This document shows, in pieces, positions 1-8,805 of a stretch of DNA of 44,701 bases. The stretch comes from a bacterium (GTDB taxonomy: Bacteria; Armatimonadota; Zipacnadia; Zipacnadales; UBA11051), in NCBI GenBank assembly GCA_021372615.1, contig JAJFUB010000141.1, positions 1 to 44,701 on the forward strand, read 5' to 3'. The notes beneath the pieces were generated by a model. That model made no database searches and was not told the origin of the DNA. It saw only the letters and a list, made by a program, of their open reading frames with translations. The position numbers and the translations under genes were made by a program. Each line of letters starts with the position of its first letter. The stretch's first letter is position 1.

Positions 1-1
1 C

Positions 2-748
2 CACAACCCCGATGCGCGCGTGAAGCTCGGCGATGCGTACTTCGAGGCCGAGATGCCGCGCAAGGCCTACCAGGCGTACCGCAAGGCCCTCAAGATCCAC
101 CCCCGCCACGCTGAAGCGCATTTCTGCCTGGGCGAGTTCTATTACACCATCGGTCGCGTCCGCGCTGCCGTGCAGGCCATGGAGAAGGCGCTGGCCTGTG
201 ACCCGTCGCGCCACTGGTATGCCTGCCGGCTGGGCGACGTGCACTGGCTGGTCGGCAATGTGGAGAAGGCCCGCGGCCACTACCAGCGGGCCGCCGACCT
301 GGCCCCCAACGAGGGCTACTACCACTACAAGCTCGCCGAGTTCCACATGCGGACCCGTGACTTCGACGCCGCGGTGACCGAATACGAGCACGCGGTCCGG
401 TGCGCGCCCGTGGATGACTTCTACTCTGCCCGTCTCGGGGCCGCCTACATCCGCAAGAACCGCCTCGACCGGGCCCAGGCGGGCCTGGTGCGCGCGACCA
501 TGCTGGCGCCGGATAACCCTGTCTACCGCTATGCACTCGCGGACATCATGCTGCTGCAACAGGACGATGAGGCCGCCGGGCGCATCGTGGACTCGACCGG
601 CCCCCTGGACGAGTACTACAGCGACGGTCTGCGCCGCTGGCGGGGGCGGGCCGGTCTCGGGGCGCTCAGCGACATCGGGATGCTCCCGGCCTCGGAGCTA
701 ATGGAGCCGGACCCCGATGACGGCCACCACGAACTTGAACCCGAATAG
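2..748 (+). CDS. TPR-repeat protein, 5' end outside window
   Basis: The reading frame is open from base 2, and the codons before the first GTG (position 20) already read as TPR-like sequence (HNPDAR-VKLGDAYFEAEM). The gene therefore almost certainly starts upstream of the window. The visible part (about 249 residues) holds roughly five to six 34-residue tetratricopeptide units with the usual A/G/Y/A/P spacing (for example ALKIHPRHAEAHFCLGEFYY and AADLAPNEGYYHYKLAEFHM). The C-terminus is acidic (EPDPDDGHHELEPE). TPR arrays are protein-interaction scaffolds, and nothing visible gives a more specific role. The next gene begins 23 bases downstream and may be co-transcribed. Confidence 0.75.
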   Translation, partial: HNPDARVKLGDAYFEAEMPRKAYQAYRKALKIHPRHAEAHFCLGEFYYTIGRVRAAVQAMEKALACDPSRHWYACRLGDVHWLVGNVEKARGHYQRAADLAPNEGYYHYKLAEFHMRTRDFDAAVTEYEHAVRCAPVDDFYSARLGAAYIRKNRLDRAQAGLVRATMLAPDNPVYRYALADIMLLQQDDEAAGRIVDSTGPLDEYYSDGLRRWRGRAGLGALSDIGMLPASELMEPDPDDGHHELEPE

Positions 749-771
749 CCCCACCCACCGAAGGATCGCGC

Positions 772-1392
772 ATGCCCCTGGAACTACTCACCATCCCTGT
801 CGGTCCGCTGCAAGCCAACTGCTATGTGCTCCACGATCCCGCCGGTCCGGCCGTCGTCATTGACCCGGGCGGTGAGCCGGAGCGGATCATCGCGCAGTGC
901 GAGGGGATGCAGCCGCAACTCGTGCTGCTCACGCACGGCCACGCCGATCACGTCGCCGCCGCCCGCGTGCTGCAGGGCGAGCTGGCCATCCCCGTGCTCG
1001 CCCACCCCGAGGACTGGCACTTCGTCGCCACCCCCCACCCGTACTTCGTGCAGATGGTCGGTGGCATGGAGCCCTGCGCGCCGGATGAGGCGCTCGACGA
1101 CGGTCAGCAGATCGAGGTCGGGGAGATCACCCTCCGCGTCCTGCACACACCGGGGCATTCGCTCGGCAGTGTCTGCTTCCTCGGGGACGGGGTCGTCTTC
1201 ACAGGTGACACGCTGTTCGCCGGCAGTGTCGGCCGCACGGACCTGCCCGGCGGAGACTGGGGCACGCTGGAGGAGTCGCTGCGCAAGCTGATCGCCGCCA
1301 CGACCCCGCAGACCGTCGCCTACCCCGGCCACGGCCCGGCGACGACCATCGGCGAGGAACTCCAGGAGAACCCCTTCCTGCAAGAGTTGTAG
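772..1392 (+). CDS. Metallo-beta-lactamase-fold hydrolase (glyoxalase II-like)
   Basis: A 206-residue single-domain protein of the MBL-fold hydrolase family related to hydroxyacylglutathione hydrolase. Visible motifs are the metal site HGHADH (residues 55-60), the third-histidine segment HTPGHSLGS, the bridging aspartate in FTGDTLFAGSVGRTD, and the final histidine in YPGHGP. The length matches short bacterial glyoxalase II-like proteins that lack the C-terminal glutathione-binding domain of true GloB. It is thus a predicted cytosolic binuclear metal thioester or related hydrolase; the substrate cannot be read from sequence. The ATG is preceded by AAGGA at suitable spacing, and the gene follows the TPR gene by 23 bases. 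Confidence 0.85.
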   Translation: MPLELLTIPVGPLQANCYVLHDPAGPAVVIDPGGEPERIIAQCEGMQPQLVLLTHGHADHVAAARVLQGELAIPVLAHPEDWHFVATPHPYFVQMVGGMEPCAPDEALDDGQQIEVGEITLRVLHTPGHSLGSVCFLGDGVVFTGDTLFAGSVGRTDLPGGDWGTLEESLRKLIAATTPQTVAYPGHGPATTIGEELQENPFLQEL

Positions 1393-1462
1393 GCTCTCCG
1401 ACCCCGGCGCGGGCACTGGCAGCGCCCCTGGCGGCGTTGAACAGCGATGGTGGCGTGAGTAG

Positions 1463-1545
1463 CGCCGTTGCCGTTGGAGCGCGGCTCTCCAGAGCCGCAG
1501 GCGTTGCCGTTGGAGCCCGGGCTTTCCAGCCCGCCACCGTTGGCG
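1463..1545 (+). repeat. Intergenic palindromic repeat, family A (two tandem copies)
   Basis: Two neighbouring units each begin GCCGTTGGAGC and enclose a short hairpin: GCGGCTCTCCAGAGCCGC in the first, and CGGGCTTTCCAGCCCG in the second. The same core (CGGGCTGGAAAGCCCG on the other strand) recurs at about 14281-14336 and 38783-38848, always between genes. The element lies just upstream of the glycosyltransferase start at 1579, and it explains the spurious N-terminal extension of that reading frame. Confidence 0.7.
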
Positions 1546-1578
1546 TGCACATCTGCGGCCCCGGAGACCGGCAATCCC

Positions 1579-2697
1579 ATGCGCATCGCCATAGATACCC
1601 GCACCCTGGGCTCGCCCAAGACCGGCGACCGAACGGTCACGCTCGGGCTCGTGAAGGCCCTGGCCCCCCTGGCGGAGGGAGACGGCCACAGGCTGCTGCT
1701 CATCGGCCAGGAGCCGCCGCCGGAGGGGCTGCTGCCCGGGTCGCCTGCCTACGAGGTGCATGTCGCTCCCCGGCCGCGTGGCTACCGCTGGATGCTATCG
1801 GCCTTCCCGAAGGTGTGCCGTGAGGCCCGTGCGGATGTCGCCCTGATTCACTACATGGGCCCCTTCTCCTCGCCGTGCCCTTTCGCCACGATCATCCACG
1901 ACACCGTCTGGCGGAGCCTCCCCGCCACCTTCCCGTGGCGCGACCGCCTGCTGCTGAACACCTTCATCCCCGGCACCATCCGACGCGCCGCGGCCGTCAT
2001 CGCCGTCAGCGACTTCACGCGCAGTGAGATCGCGCGGCACTACCGGCAGGCGGCAGGCAAGCTGCACGTTGTGCCCAATGCCATTGACCCGGCCTACCGT
2101 CCTGTAACCGACGAGGCCGAGCGGCAGCGCGTGCGCGCACAGTACGACCTGCCCGAGGGCTACATCCTGTCGGTGGGGGTCCTGCAGCCACGCAAGAATG
2201 TGCAGGGCCTGCTGGAGGCGCACGGGCAGATGCGGCCGGACCTGCGGAGGCGACACCCGCTGGTCATCGCCGGCAAGCGTGGCTGGATGGTCGAGGCGCT
2301 GCTGGCCGCGGCACAGGGCATGGAGCAGTCGGTGCAGTTCATCGGCTATGTGGCCGATGCGGACCTGCCCGGCCTGTACTCGATGGCGTCGTGCTTCGTC
2401 TACCCGTCGCTCTACGAGGGATTCGGGCTGCCGCCGCTGGAGGCGATGGCCTGTGGCACACCGGCCATCACCTCGAACGTGGCATCTCTGCCGGAGGTGT
2501 GCGGGGAGGCAGCCCTGCTCGTGGACCCGAGCCGTGCCAGTGAGATCACGGCGGCAATGGAGCGGGTGCTTACCGATGAGACGCTGCGGGGGCAGATGAT
2601 CGAGCGGGGGCGGCGGCAGGCCGCGCGCTTCGACTGGACGGACTCGGCGCGGCGGTTGCTGGAGGTGCTGGGGCAGGTTGCCTCTCCCAGCCGCTGA
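1579..2697 (+). CDS. Glycosyltransferase, GT4-type (GT-B fold)
   Basis: A predicted 372-residue retaining glycosyltransferase that would move a sugar from a nucleotide-sugar to a glycan or lipid acceptor in the cytosol. The N-terminal half holds the acceptor domain (MRIAIDTRTLG...). The C-terminal half carries the donor site: ILSVGVLQPRKN, then PSLYEGFGLPPLEAMACGTP, the E-x7-E motif of GT4 enzymes. The frame could open at 1468, but those 37 codons translate an intergenic palindromic repeat and are low-complexity. The ATG at 1579 gives the normal family N-terminus. No other cell-envelope glycan genes are adjacent, so the acceptor is unknown. Confidence 0.88.
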   Translation: MRIAIDTRTLGSPKTGDRTVTLGLVKALAPLAEGDGHRLLLIGQEPPPEGLLPGSPAYEVHVAPRPRGYRWMLSAFPKVCREARADVALIHYMGPFSSPCPFATIIHDTVWRSLPATFPWRDRLLLNTFIPGTIRRAAAVIAVSDFTRSEIARHYRQAAGKLHVVPNAIDPAYRPVTDEAERQRVRAQYDLPEGYILSVGVLQPRKNVQGLLEAHGQMRPDLRRRHPLVIAGKRGWMVEALLAAAQGMEQSVQFIGYVADADLPGLYSMASCFVYPSLYEGFGLPPLEAMACGTPAITSNVASLPEVCGEAALLVDPSRASEITAAMERVLTDETLRGQMIERGRRQAARFDWTDSARRLLEVLGQVASPSR

Positions 2698-2726
2698 TTG
2701 ACACCGCCCCTGCGGACAGCTATCCT
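2698..2726 (+). promoter_or_regulatory. Sigma70-type promoter for secreted PDZ gene
   Basis: TTGACA at 2698-2703 and TATCCT at 2721-2726 are separated by exactly 17 bases. They start immediately after the glycosyltransferase stop codon and sit about 40 bases before the PDZ gene start. The -35 box is a perfect consensus match and the -10 matches at four of six positions. Confidence 0.6.
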
Positions 2727-2764
2727 GCAGATGGTACGTTTCCATTGCGCGCAGGAGGCCCCCC

Positions 2765-4096
2765 ATGCGCACTACCCTCCCCCTGACGGTGTTGCTGCTG
2801 CTTGCAGTCGTGCCTCCGGGAATGGCACAACCGGCCGCCGGCACCACTGAGGCCGCCGGCCTCGTCTTCCGCACCCTCAGCGCCGATGACCTCGATAGCA
2901 TCCAGCGCGCCACCGGCTACCGCCTCGGCGTGGGGATTGCCGAGGTGAAGCCTGGAACGCCCGGGGCCGCGGCGGGCTACAAGGCGGGGGATGTCATCCT
3001 GGCAGTCGGCAAGACCGGGGTGGACAGCGCCGAGAAGGCGGTTGCTGCGATCCGGGCCGCCACCGGCGAAGTGGACTGCGCTTCCGTGATCAAGGCCGGC
3101 GACACGTTCGAGGCGCAGGTGGTGAAGCTGAGATTGGGCGGCCCGGCACCAGCCGCCCAGGCAGGGCTACCCCAGGGCGCCACCGCGGGTGAGCCGAACC
3201 CCAATGCCGACCCGATCGGTGCCTACTTCGACATGCTGGACTTCATCCGCAGCCAGGCGTGGGCGCGGTCCGTCGTGACCACGCCGGAGGAGCGTCAGCG
3301 GGTGTCGGCGCTGGTGCAGCAGACCTGGGGCACGATGGACGCCACGGCGCAGGCACAGATCATGGCCCTGCCGCAGGCCTGGGCGCAGTTGCAGGCCAAC
3401 TGGAAGGCCGCGAGCGACGCGGACAAGCAGCGGCAGAAGACGCTGTGGGCGGACGCGCTGCTACTGCCCGGCAACCTCTATCCCCCGCCCGCCAACCCGC
3501 AGAAGTTCGCAGCGCCAGGCAACATCGCGTCCGTCGAGTACCCCGGTGACTGGACCGGCGGCATGACCGAGATCGAGGGCACGCCGTTCGCCTTCCTCGG
3601 CCCCAACGGCGCGCAGGCCAACTGGCAACAGGTCTTCGATACCCCCAACAGCCCTGCCGGGGCGCTCTTTGCCGTCGCCGAAGTGCCGGCCGGGATGCAG
3701 AACGCCACCTACGTAGACGGGGCGCGGGCGCTGGCGCAGATGCTCATCCCCAACGGCCTCGCCAACCTGCGCGAGATCCAGGCGCTGCCCATCGGCGAGA
3801 TCGGGGCGATCATCACCGTGGTCGGCAAGTTCCCCGGGCAGAATGAGGAGAAGTTCTACTGGATCGGTGTGACACAGTTCGGGCAGGGGAAGATCTTCGC
3901 GGGCCGGATGGGCGGCAAGGTCGCTGAGGCCGACAAGCTGATCCCGGCCTTCGCGTACATGCTGGGAACGCTGCAGCTCAACCCGCCCGCACCGGCCGGC
4001 GGCGGGGGTGGCGGTGTCTCCGGAGCGTGGGAGGCGGCGTGGAGCCGGGTAGGGACGGCGGCGGTCGCCAATATCTGGGCACCGAGCGGCAACTAG
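2765..4096 (+). CDS. Secreted PDZ-domain protein
   Basis: A 443-residue exported protein. Residues 1-21 form a signal peptide ending in a GMAQ-type signal peptidase I site. A PDZ domain follows at about 49-128 (GYRLGVGIAEVKPGTPGAAA, then GYKAGDVILAVG). After an alanine-rich helical middle section comes a globular C-terminal half (about 240-410: NIASVEYPGDW..., IGEIGAIITVVGKFPG). The final stretch is rich in Gly/Pro (PAPAGGGGGG). No protease catalytic triad is visible, so it is not a DegP-type protease. The role is unknown beyond a periplasmic or surface scaffold inferred from the PDZ fold. The start is supported by GGAGG seven bases upstream of the ATG. Confidence 0.8.
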   Translation: MRTTLPLTVLLLLAVVPPGMAQPAAGTTEAAGLVFRTLSADDLDSIQRATGYRLGVGIAEVKPGTPGAAAGYKAGDVILAVGKTGVDSAEKAVAAIRAATGEVDCASVIKAGDTFEAQVVKLRLGGPAPAAQAGLPQGATAGEPNPNADPIGAYFDMLDFIRSQAWARSVVTTPEERQRVSALVQQTWGTMDATAQAQIMALPQAWAQLQANWKAASDADKQRQKTLWADALLLPGNLYPPPANPQKFAAPGNIASVEYPGDWTGGMTEIEGTPFAFLGPNGAQANWQQVFDTPNSPAGALFAVAEVPAGMQNATYVDGARALAQMLIPNGLANLREIQALPIGEIGAIITVVGKFPGQNEEKFYWIGVTQFGQGKIFAGRMGGKVAEADKLIPAFAYMLGTLQLNPPAPAGGGGGGVSGAWEAAWSRVGTAAVANIWAPSGN

Positions 4097-4138
4097 CTCG
4101 GGCGCCAACCAGCAGCCCTCGTCGTCGGCGAACACACA

Positions 4139-4164
4139 CAGGCCCGACAGTGATCTCGGGCCTG
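4139..4164 (+). terminator. Hairpin terminator after the PDZ gene
   Basis: A perfect 9-bp stem CAGGCCCGA (4139-4147) / TCGGGCCTG (4156-4164) with an 8-base loop lies 43 bases after the PDZ gene stop. The run after the stem is only moderately T-rich (TGGCATCTTCC), so termination is likely but not certain. Confidence 0.5.
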
Positions 4165-4230
4165 TGGCATCTTCCTCAAGGCGGCACCACGCGTTCCCCT
4201 GCCGCACTGCCGCTATCTGCACGTGTGGAC

Positions 4231-4259
4231 TCGACTCTCGCCCGCGGTACGCGTACAAT
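4231..4259 (+). promoter_or_regulatory. Predicted sigma70 promoter for the small peptide/double-PDZ operon
   Basis: TCGACT (4231-4236), a 17-base spacer and TACAAT (4254-4259) lie 40 bases before the first start codon of the two-gene unit. The -10 box matches at five of six positions and the -35 at four of six. Confidence 0.5.
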
Positions 4260-4298
4260 AGTCCGGAACTGGCGGAGACACCCCCGGAGGCACGCATC

Positions 4299-4493
4299 AT
4301 GCGCAGACTTTCGGTTCTCCTGGTTCTGGCCCACATGCTGTTCGCCCCCCTGCGCTCTCTGTCTTGCGTCGCACAACCCGCTACCCCCTTGGATATGCCC
4401 AGATGGTTCACAGCGGCACAGTCACCCAGGGGGGTCAGTCAAGCCCCGGAGTGCCTGGGTCTGCCCTGGATTGAAAGGCGATGGGAACGATGA
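4299..4493 (+). CDS. Small secreted peptide, coupled upstream of double-PDZ gene
   Basis: A 64-residue reading frame starting MRRLSVLLVLAHMLFAPL, a clear signal peptide with a probable cleavage after SCVA. The mature peptide is only about 38 residues and contains one further cysteine (PECLGLPW). CGGAGG lies about eight bases upstream of the ATG. The stop codon overlaps the next start as ATGA (4490-4493), the classical arrangement for translational coupling. That, together with the promoter and ribosome-binding site, is the case for it being real. No family is recognised. It could be a leader peptide or a small exported partner of the PDZ protein. Confidence 0.5.
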   Translation: MRRLSVLLVLAHMLFAPLRSLSCVAQPATPLDMPRWFTAAQSPRGVSQAPECLGLPWIERRWER

Positions 4494-6778
4494 AGCGAAA
4501 GAGTGTTCTCTGCTTGACCATGATGCTCCTGGTTTGCGGGCATGCGTATGCGTACTGGCAGATGTACTATGACGAGGAAGCATGCAGGCAGTTCGACAGG
4601 GACATGGAAGCAGGCGGGCAGTTCGACAGGCCGGACTACGGCAGGCCTCAGGGGCACTGGGCGACGCGGGAAGAGGCTCTTGCGTACTTGAGGGGGGCGG
4701 GGCTGAACGCGTACTGTCTGCAGCATATCCGGTTGATTGAGCGAGTCGAAGCCAGTACCGCCGCCAGGGGCAGCGGCAGTTCCGGCGGAACCAGCAATCC
4801 CGGAGGTCAGCGCGGCGGTCGTGGTGGCGGGCAGTTGGTCTCGCTCGGCGCTGTCCTCGTCGAGACCCCGACCGACGCAACCACCAAAGGCCTCCTGGCG
4901 CAGCAGGTTGTTCCCGGAGGCCTAGCCGATGCCGTGGGGCTCAAGCCCGGCGACGTTATCGTGAAATGGGGCATGATGACGCTCGCCGAGTTGCCCAACG
5001 TCGCAAGGAAACGTGTGCTGCCGGTTCTCACGCGAGGCACGCTGCCAGCTGGACTGAGTGTGGATATCGTGGTCGCTCGAGATGGGCAGACCATTAACCT
5101 GACTATCAACACCAGCAATCCCGGTGCACAGCCGGCAGGTGGTGGCGACGGTTCTGGTGGACCAGGCGGCGCGGTAACCCCAGGCGTCGCCGCAACCCCG
5201 GCCGACTCCCCCACCGGCAGGCAGCGGTTCTCGCTCGGCGTGGGTGAAGCCCCGTCCGAGTCACCCACCGGCGGGCCGCATTTCTCGCTCGGCTTCGGCG
5301 GCGGCGGAACCCCGCCCGACTCACCGGCCAACGGTATCCTGGTGCAGCGGGTCGTGCCCGGGGGCATCGCCGATGCCGCGGGGATCATGCCCGGCGACGT
5401 TATCGTGAAGTGGGGCTCGGAGACGTTCAGTGCCTCGCCCGACAACATCGGGCGGGTTCTGCCCTTGTCTGCTGAGGAAGACGGACTGAGTGCAGATATC
5501 GTGGTCGTCCGGAATGGCCAGACCATCCCCCTGACCGTCAGGTGCGCCGATCCTGCTGCACAGTCCGCCAACTCAGTGGTCACCCCGAGCGCCGCCAGGC
5601 AGCTTGTCGTGAGTGCCGCTCTCGCCCAGCAAGCCGCGGACGCCGCCGTCGGAGGCAACCTGGAGGCGGCGCGCGATCTGGCGCAAAAGAGCGCTCGCGC
5701 GATGACGGGTGAGATTGATCTCACCCAGCTTCCTTCCCTCGGCGATCTGTCCAAGCCCGGCGATTCCACGCCGTCGGCGGCCCTGTCCACCGAGGCGCTC
5801 TCGGCCGTAGACGAGAACCTCAGACGGATGGACAGCGCCCGAGTCGCCCAGGAACGGGTGCCCACCCCATGCGCCTCGCCGGAGCAAGCCGCCCTCCGCA
5901 TGCACGCCAGCCTCGAGGAGGCCCGGGCCGTGGCCAACCTGCTGAAGTTGAGCGAGGTGTTGGCCACGGCGCGCCGGGACCCGAGCACGACGAACGAGGC
6001 CGTGGTGGCGATCCGCAGTCTGGGCAAGGTGACCGCAGTGTCGGGGCCAGTCGCGACTCCCGGCGGCGCAGGCGGACTCGGCGGTCAGACGACGCCGGCC
6101 GGTCCGCAGCCCGCCGTCAAGGACGATATCACCCCGGAGCAGCGCCGGAAGTTGCTGGCGGAATTGACCTCGCTGCAGGGCGAACTAGAGGCGACCAAAG
6201 CGCAGCTCGGCAAGCTGACCGGGGCGATCCAGCAGGATCAGAGGCAGTTCGAGGACTGGGAGCTGGTCGCGCGTGCCGGCATGGACAAGTGCAGTGGCGT
6301 CCTGTACAACCTGCTGATGGATTGGACCGTGGCGCCGCTCTCGGAGCGCTGCGAGGTGATGCACGGTCTGGCCCAGAAGTTGCCCGACAAACCCCAGGGC
6401 TTGATTGACCGGCTGGGGCGCATCAGTGCCTGGTTCAAGGCGATGGGCGCCACTCAGACATTGAAGGACGTAGCGGACGTCGCCGGCAGGGAAGGCAAGA
6501 CGCGTACGGAACTACTGGAGGAAGTCCGCGATGATCTGAGTATCATCGCCAGCCAGCCGGGATTCGACAAGTTCGTCGTGAGCGTGGCGTGGAAGCAGGG
6601 AATCAACATGGTGGACATGGCCTGGAGTTACGCGCAGTTCTCCGCCGCCTACGATGGCATCGAGCAGATGACCAAGAACAGCGAGGGCTACCGGCAGGCG
6701 GTGGCCGCCCTGACGACCCGCATGCAGGCGATCGTGAAGCGGACCCATGAGGTCAAGCAAGAGCTGAGCGGGGAGTAG
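4490..6778 (+). CDS. Secreted protein with two PDZ domains and coiled coil
   Basis: A predicted 762-residue exported protein. The N-terminus is a signal peptide (MKRKSVLCLTMMLLVCGHAYA). PDZ domain 1 is at about 119-212 and PDZ domain 2 at about 278-355. They are recent-looking duplicates: both contain QxVVPGG(L/I)ADA, then PGDVIVKWG, then DIVV-R-GQTI. Between them are imperfect 18-20-residue units containing SPTG...FSLG. After a long helical region, a coiled coil lies near 545-600 (LLAELTSLQGELEATKAQLG). No catalytic motif is visible. The start at 4490 overlaps the upstream stop (ATGA); an ATG at 4481 in the same frame is an alternative. The function is unknown; an envelope scaffold is an inference from its domains. 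Confidence 0.75.
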   Translation: MKRKSVLCLTMMLLVCGHAYAYWQMYYDEEACRQFDRDMEAGGQFDRPDYGRPQGHWATREEALAYLRGAGLNAYCLQHIRLIERVEASTAARGSGSSGGTSNPGGQRGGRGGGQLVSLGAVLVETPTDATTKGLLAQQVVPGGLADAVGLKPGDVIVKWGMMTLAELPNVARKRVLPVLTRGTLPAGLSVDIVVARDGQTINLTINTSNPGAQPAGGGDGSGGPGGAVTPGVAATPADSPTGRQRFSLGVGEAPSESPTGGPHFSLGFGGGGTPPDSPANGILVQRVVPGGIADAAGIMPGDVIVKWGSETFSASPDNIGRVLPLSAEEDGLSADIVVVRNGQTIPLTVRCADPAAQSANSVVTPSAARQLVVSAALAQQAADAAVGGNLEAARDLAQKSARAMTGEIDLTQLPSLGDLSKPGDSTPSAALSTEALSAVDENLRRMDSARVAQERVPTPCASPEQAALRMHASLEEARAVANLLKLSEVLATARRDPSTTNEAVVAIRSLGKVTAVSGPVATPGGAGGLGGQTTPAGPQPAVKDDITPEQRRKLLAELTSLQGELEATKAQLGKLTGAIQQDQRQFEDWELVARAGMDKCSGVLYNLLMDWTVAPLSERCEVMHGLAQKLPDKPQGLIDRLGRISAWFKAMGATQTLKDVADVAGREGKTRTELLEEVRDDLSIIASQPGFDKFVVSVAWKQGINMVDMAWSYAQFSAAYDGIEQMTKNSEGYRQAVAALTTRMQAIVKRTHEVKQELSGE

Positions 6779-6820
6779 CCCGGGCGGTGAGACGGCGGGG
6801 CGCATACGGCACAAACAGCA

Positions 6821-6846
6821 GGGCCCGGCTACTCTTCGCCGGGCCC
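6821..6846. terminator. Bidirectional hairpin terminator between convergent genes
   Basis: A perfect stem GGGCCCGGC (6821-6829) / GCCGGGCCC (6838-6846) with an 8-base loop sits between the stop codons of the converging double-PDZ gene and membrane TPR gene. T-rich sequence follows on the plus strand (GTTCCTTTGCCTT) and on the minus strand (TGCTGTTTGT). Confidence 0.7.
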
Positions 6847-6876
6847 GTTCCTTTGCCTTGGCCTGCCGTCGTGGCG

Positions 6877-7914
6877 TCACTCCTTGGGCATCTCGAACTT
6901 CATCTGACGGCGCGCCTGCTGCATGAAGAGGGCCTGCGCCACTGGCGGCACGGGCTTGCCCAGCTTCTGGGACAGCTCGACCACCTTGGTCTGTGCGTGG
7001 GCGTTCAGCGCGCTGCTGGCCGCAGCCAGCTTCCACACCTCAAGTGCCTCATCGGTGCGCTTGGCCTGCTCGAGGATGTGCGCCTTCATGTGCAGGCCGA
7101 GGGTGTTGTTGGGCTCCACGAGCAGCCACTTGTCAATGTGGGCGACAGCCGCGTCATACTTGCCCTCTTCCATCAGGCGCCAGGCGGGCAGGTAGCGCTC
7201 GCGGATCGTCATGGTGGCCCCGGCCGCCGTGCCATCGGTGGGGTTGCGCTTGAGGCAGTAGTCGTACCAGTCCAGGGCACGCGGCATGTCCGGCTGGCGC
7301 TCCAGCGCGTGGGCGATGAGGCGGTCAATGTACTCCGGATGCGGGAACTCGATGGAGGCCTGCAGCCACTTCACCGCGTTCTCATAGTCGCGGACCTTGT
7401 CGAAGTAGGTCCAGCCCAACTCGAAGTACAGGTCGTAGCGGTCCGGGTTCCACGAGACACCCTCTTTGAGGCTGTCCACACCCATCTGCAGGAACTTGGC
7501 CTTCTCCTCGGGCTTGTCGGTCTCGACGAACATGTTGTAGGCCAGGTGCCAGCCGGTAATGCGCCAGGGCTCCAGCCAGTGCGGATCGAGCAGCGTGGTC
7601 AGACGCATGGTCCACAGGGCCTGCACGTGCGTCCCCTCACCCTTGTCCCACAGCGCGTCGGTCTTCATCCACAGCATCGAGGCGGCCACTTCGCGGAAGC
7701 CGCCCAGAATGGCGCCGACGATCACGCCGGTGACGCCGGTGACGGCCAACTCAGGGTCCTGGCTGCTGCGGGCGAGGATGCGTGTCCAGGGCGTCGGGGG
7801 GTTGACGCCCAGGATCAGGCGATCCACCGCTACGCTGCGGCTAAGCGGCTGGAGGGCGATGATTCCGGCCACGACGATGGCCCAGCCGATGTACTTCCTG
7901 GTCTTTGAGGGCAT
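6877..7914 (-). CDS. Membrane-anchored TPR protein, ABC operon
   Basis: A 345-residue protein beginning MPSKTRKYIGWAIVVAGIIA, an N-terminal membrane anchor, followed by a conserved block (GFREVAASMLWMKTDALWDKG, LDPHWLEPWRITGWHLAYN). At least three to four TPR-like repeats follow to the C-terminus. The block resembles large membrane TPR proteins of Armatimonadota, Verrucomicrobia and Lentisphaerae, whose function is not known. It is last in a minus-strand unit after the ABC ATPase and permease, so it may act with that transporter. The open frame extends 23 codons further upstream, but that part translates an intergenic repeat, so the internal ATG at 7914 is preferred. Confidence 0.75.
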   Translation of the reverse strand: MPSKTRKYIGWAIVVAGIIALQPLSRSVAVDRLILGVNPPTPWTRILARSSQDPELAVTGVTGVIVGAILGGFREVAASMLWMKTDALWDKGEGTHVQALWTMRLTTLLDPHWLEPWRITGWHLAYNMFVETDKPEEKAKFLQMGVDSLKEGVSWNPDRYDLYFELGWTYFDKVRDYENAVKWLQASIEFPHPEYIDRLIAHALERQPDMPRALDWYDYCLKRNPTDGTAAGATMTIRERYLPAWRLMEEGKYDAAVAHIDKWLLVEPNNTLGLHMKAHILEQAKRTDEALEVWKLAAASSALNAHAQTKVVELSQKLGKPVPPVAQALFMQQARRQMKFEMPKE

Positions 7915-7954
7915 GTCTGTCACCGTTAGGGTTGTACGGATGGGACTGCCACGG

Positions 7955-7984
7955 CGGGTCGCGGTCGGTGACCGCTCCGACACC
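7955..7984. repeat. Intergenic repeat, family B (single unit)
   Basis: The unit GGGTCGCGGTCGGTGACCGC, continued by TCC and ending in a CAC, has the same core as copies at 10641-10714 and 14889-14940. Here it lies between the ABC permease gene and the membrane TPR gene. Internally it can pair GCGGTC with GACCGC. Confidence 0.7.
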
Positions 7985-7995
7985 GTGCGCTCCGC

Positions 7996-8805
7996 CTACA
8001 CTTCGCGCTCATTGAACGTCAGGTACCCGATCAGAATGACGATCAGGATGTAGGCCAGGCCCTGGGCCACAATCTTGCCCATCACATCCCAGGGCATGAA
8101 CTGGTCCTTCATGATGGCTTCGCGGATGTCGAAGATCTCAAAGTGCGGCAGCAGCTTGTAGATCACACCCAGGAAGGCCTTCGCGATGTACGGGATGTCG
8201 CGCTCGGGGTTAGCGAGCTGGTTGAAGAACTCGGACATCTGGCCCACGAAGTAGACGAAGAACGTGAAGATCGTCGCCACGATCCACGAGAAGACCGTGG
8301 AGGCGGTGACGGCGATGGCCATGACGACGGACACCTCGAAGAAGGACAGGATGATGGACTTGATGATGTTGCCGAAGATGAACTCCATGCCCATGGCGCC
8401 TTCGGCCAGGTTCTTGAACTGCGGGGCCTTGATGGCGAACACGATGACGAAGGCGGCGCCCATCAGCAGCACGTTGACGAGGATGGTTGCGATGCCGCCG
8501 AGGAACTTCCCGAAGAGGAACTGGGCGCGGCTGACCGGCTTGGTCAGGATCGTGTGGATGGTACGCTTCTCGATCTCATCAGGGATCAGGCGGGTGCCCA
8601 TGAACACCGCGATGAGCATGCCGAAGAAGCGGATGGAGCCGAGCGACACGTCAATGATCATCTTGAGCTCGGCGCCGGGCTGCAGGTAGGCGAAGACCCA
8701 CGAGCAGCCGATGATGAGGATGGCGAAGACCAGAATGGTATTCAGGAACTTGCGGCGCCAGGCCTCGTGGAAGGTTGCTTTGGCGACACGGAAGATCGGG
8801 CGCAT
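7996..8805 (-). CDS. ABC-2-type transporter permease
   Basis: A 269-residue integral membrane protein with about six hydrophobic segments. It resembles NosY/YhaQ-type ABC-2 permeases (ABC2_membrane families). The conserved early block FRVAKATFHEAWRRKFLNTI is followed by IPDEIEKRTIHTILTKPVSR, the signature of this permease type (regulated ABC-2 permeases that export lipids, drugs or proteins). The start codon overlaps the stop of the upstream ATPase gene (TAATG), so the two are translationally coupled and should form one transporter. The substrate cannot be determined. Confidence 0.85.
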   Translation of the reverse strand: MRPIFRVAKATFHEAWRRKFLNTILVFAILIIGCSWVFAYLQPGAELKMIIDVSLGSIRFFGMLIAVFMGTRLIPDEIEKRTIHTILTKPVSRAQFLFGKFLGGIATILVNVLLMGAAFVIVFAIKAPQFKNLAEGAMGMEFIFGNIIKSIILSFFEVSVVMAIAVTASTVFSWIVATIFTFFVYFVGQMSEFFNQLANPERDIPYIAKAFLGVIYKLLPHFEIFDIREAIMKDQFMPWDVMGKIVAQGLAYILIVILIGYLTFNEREV

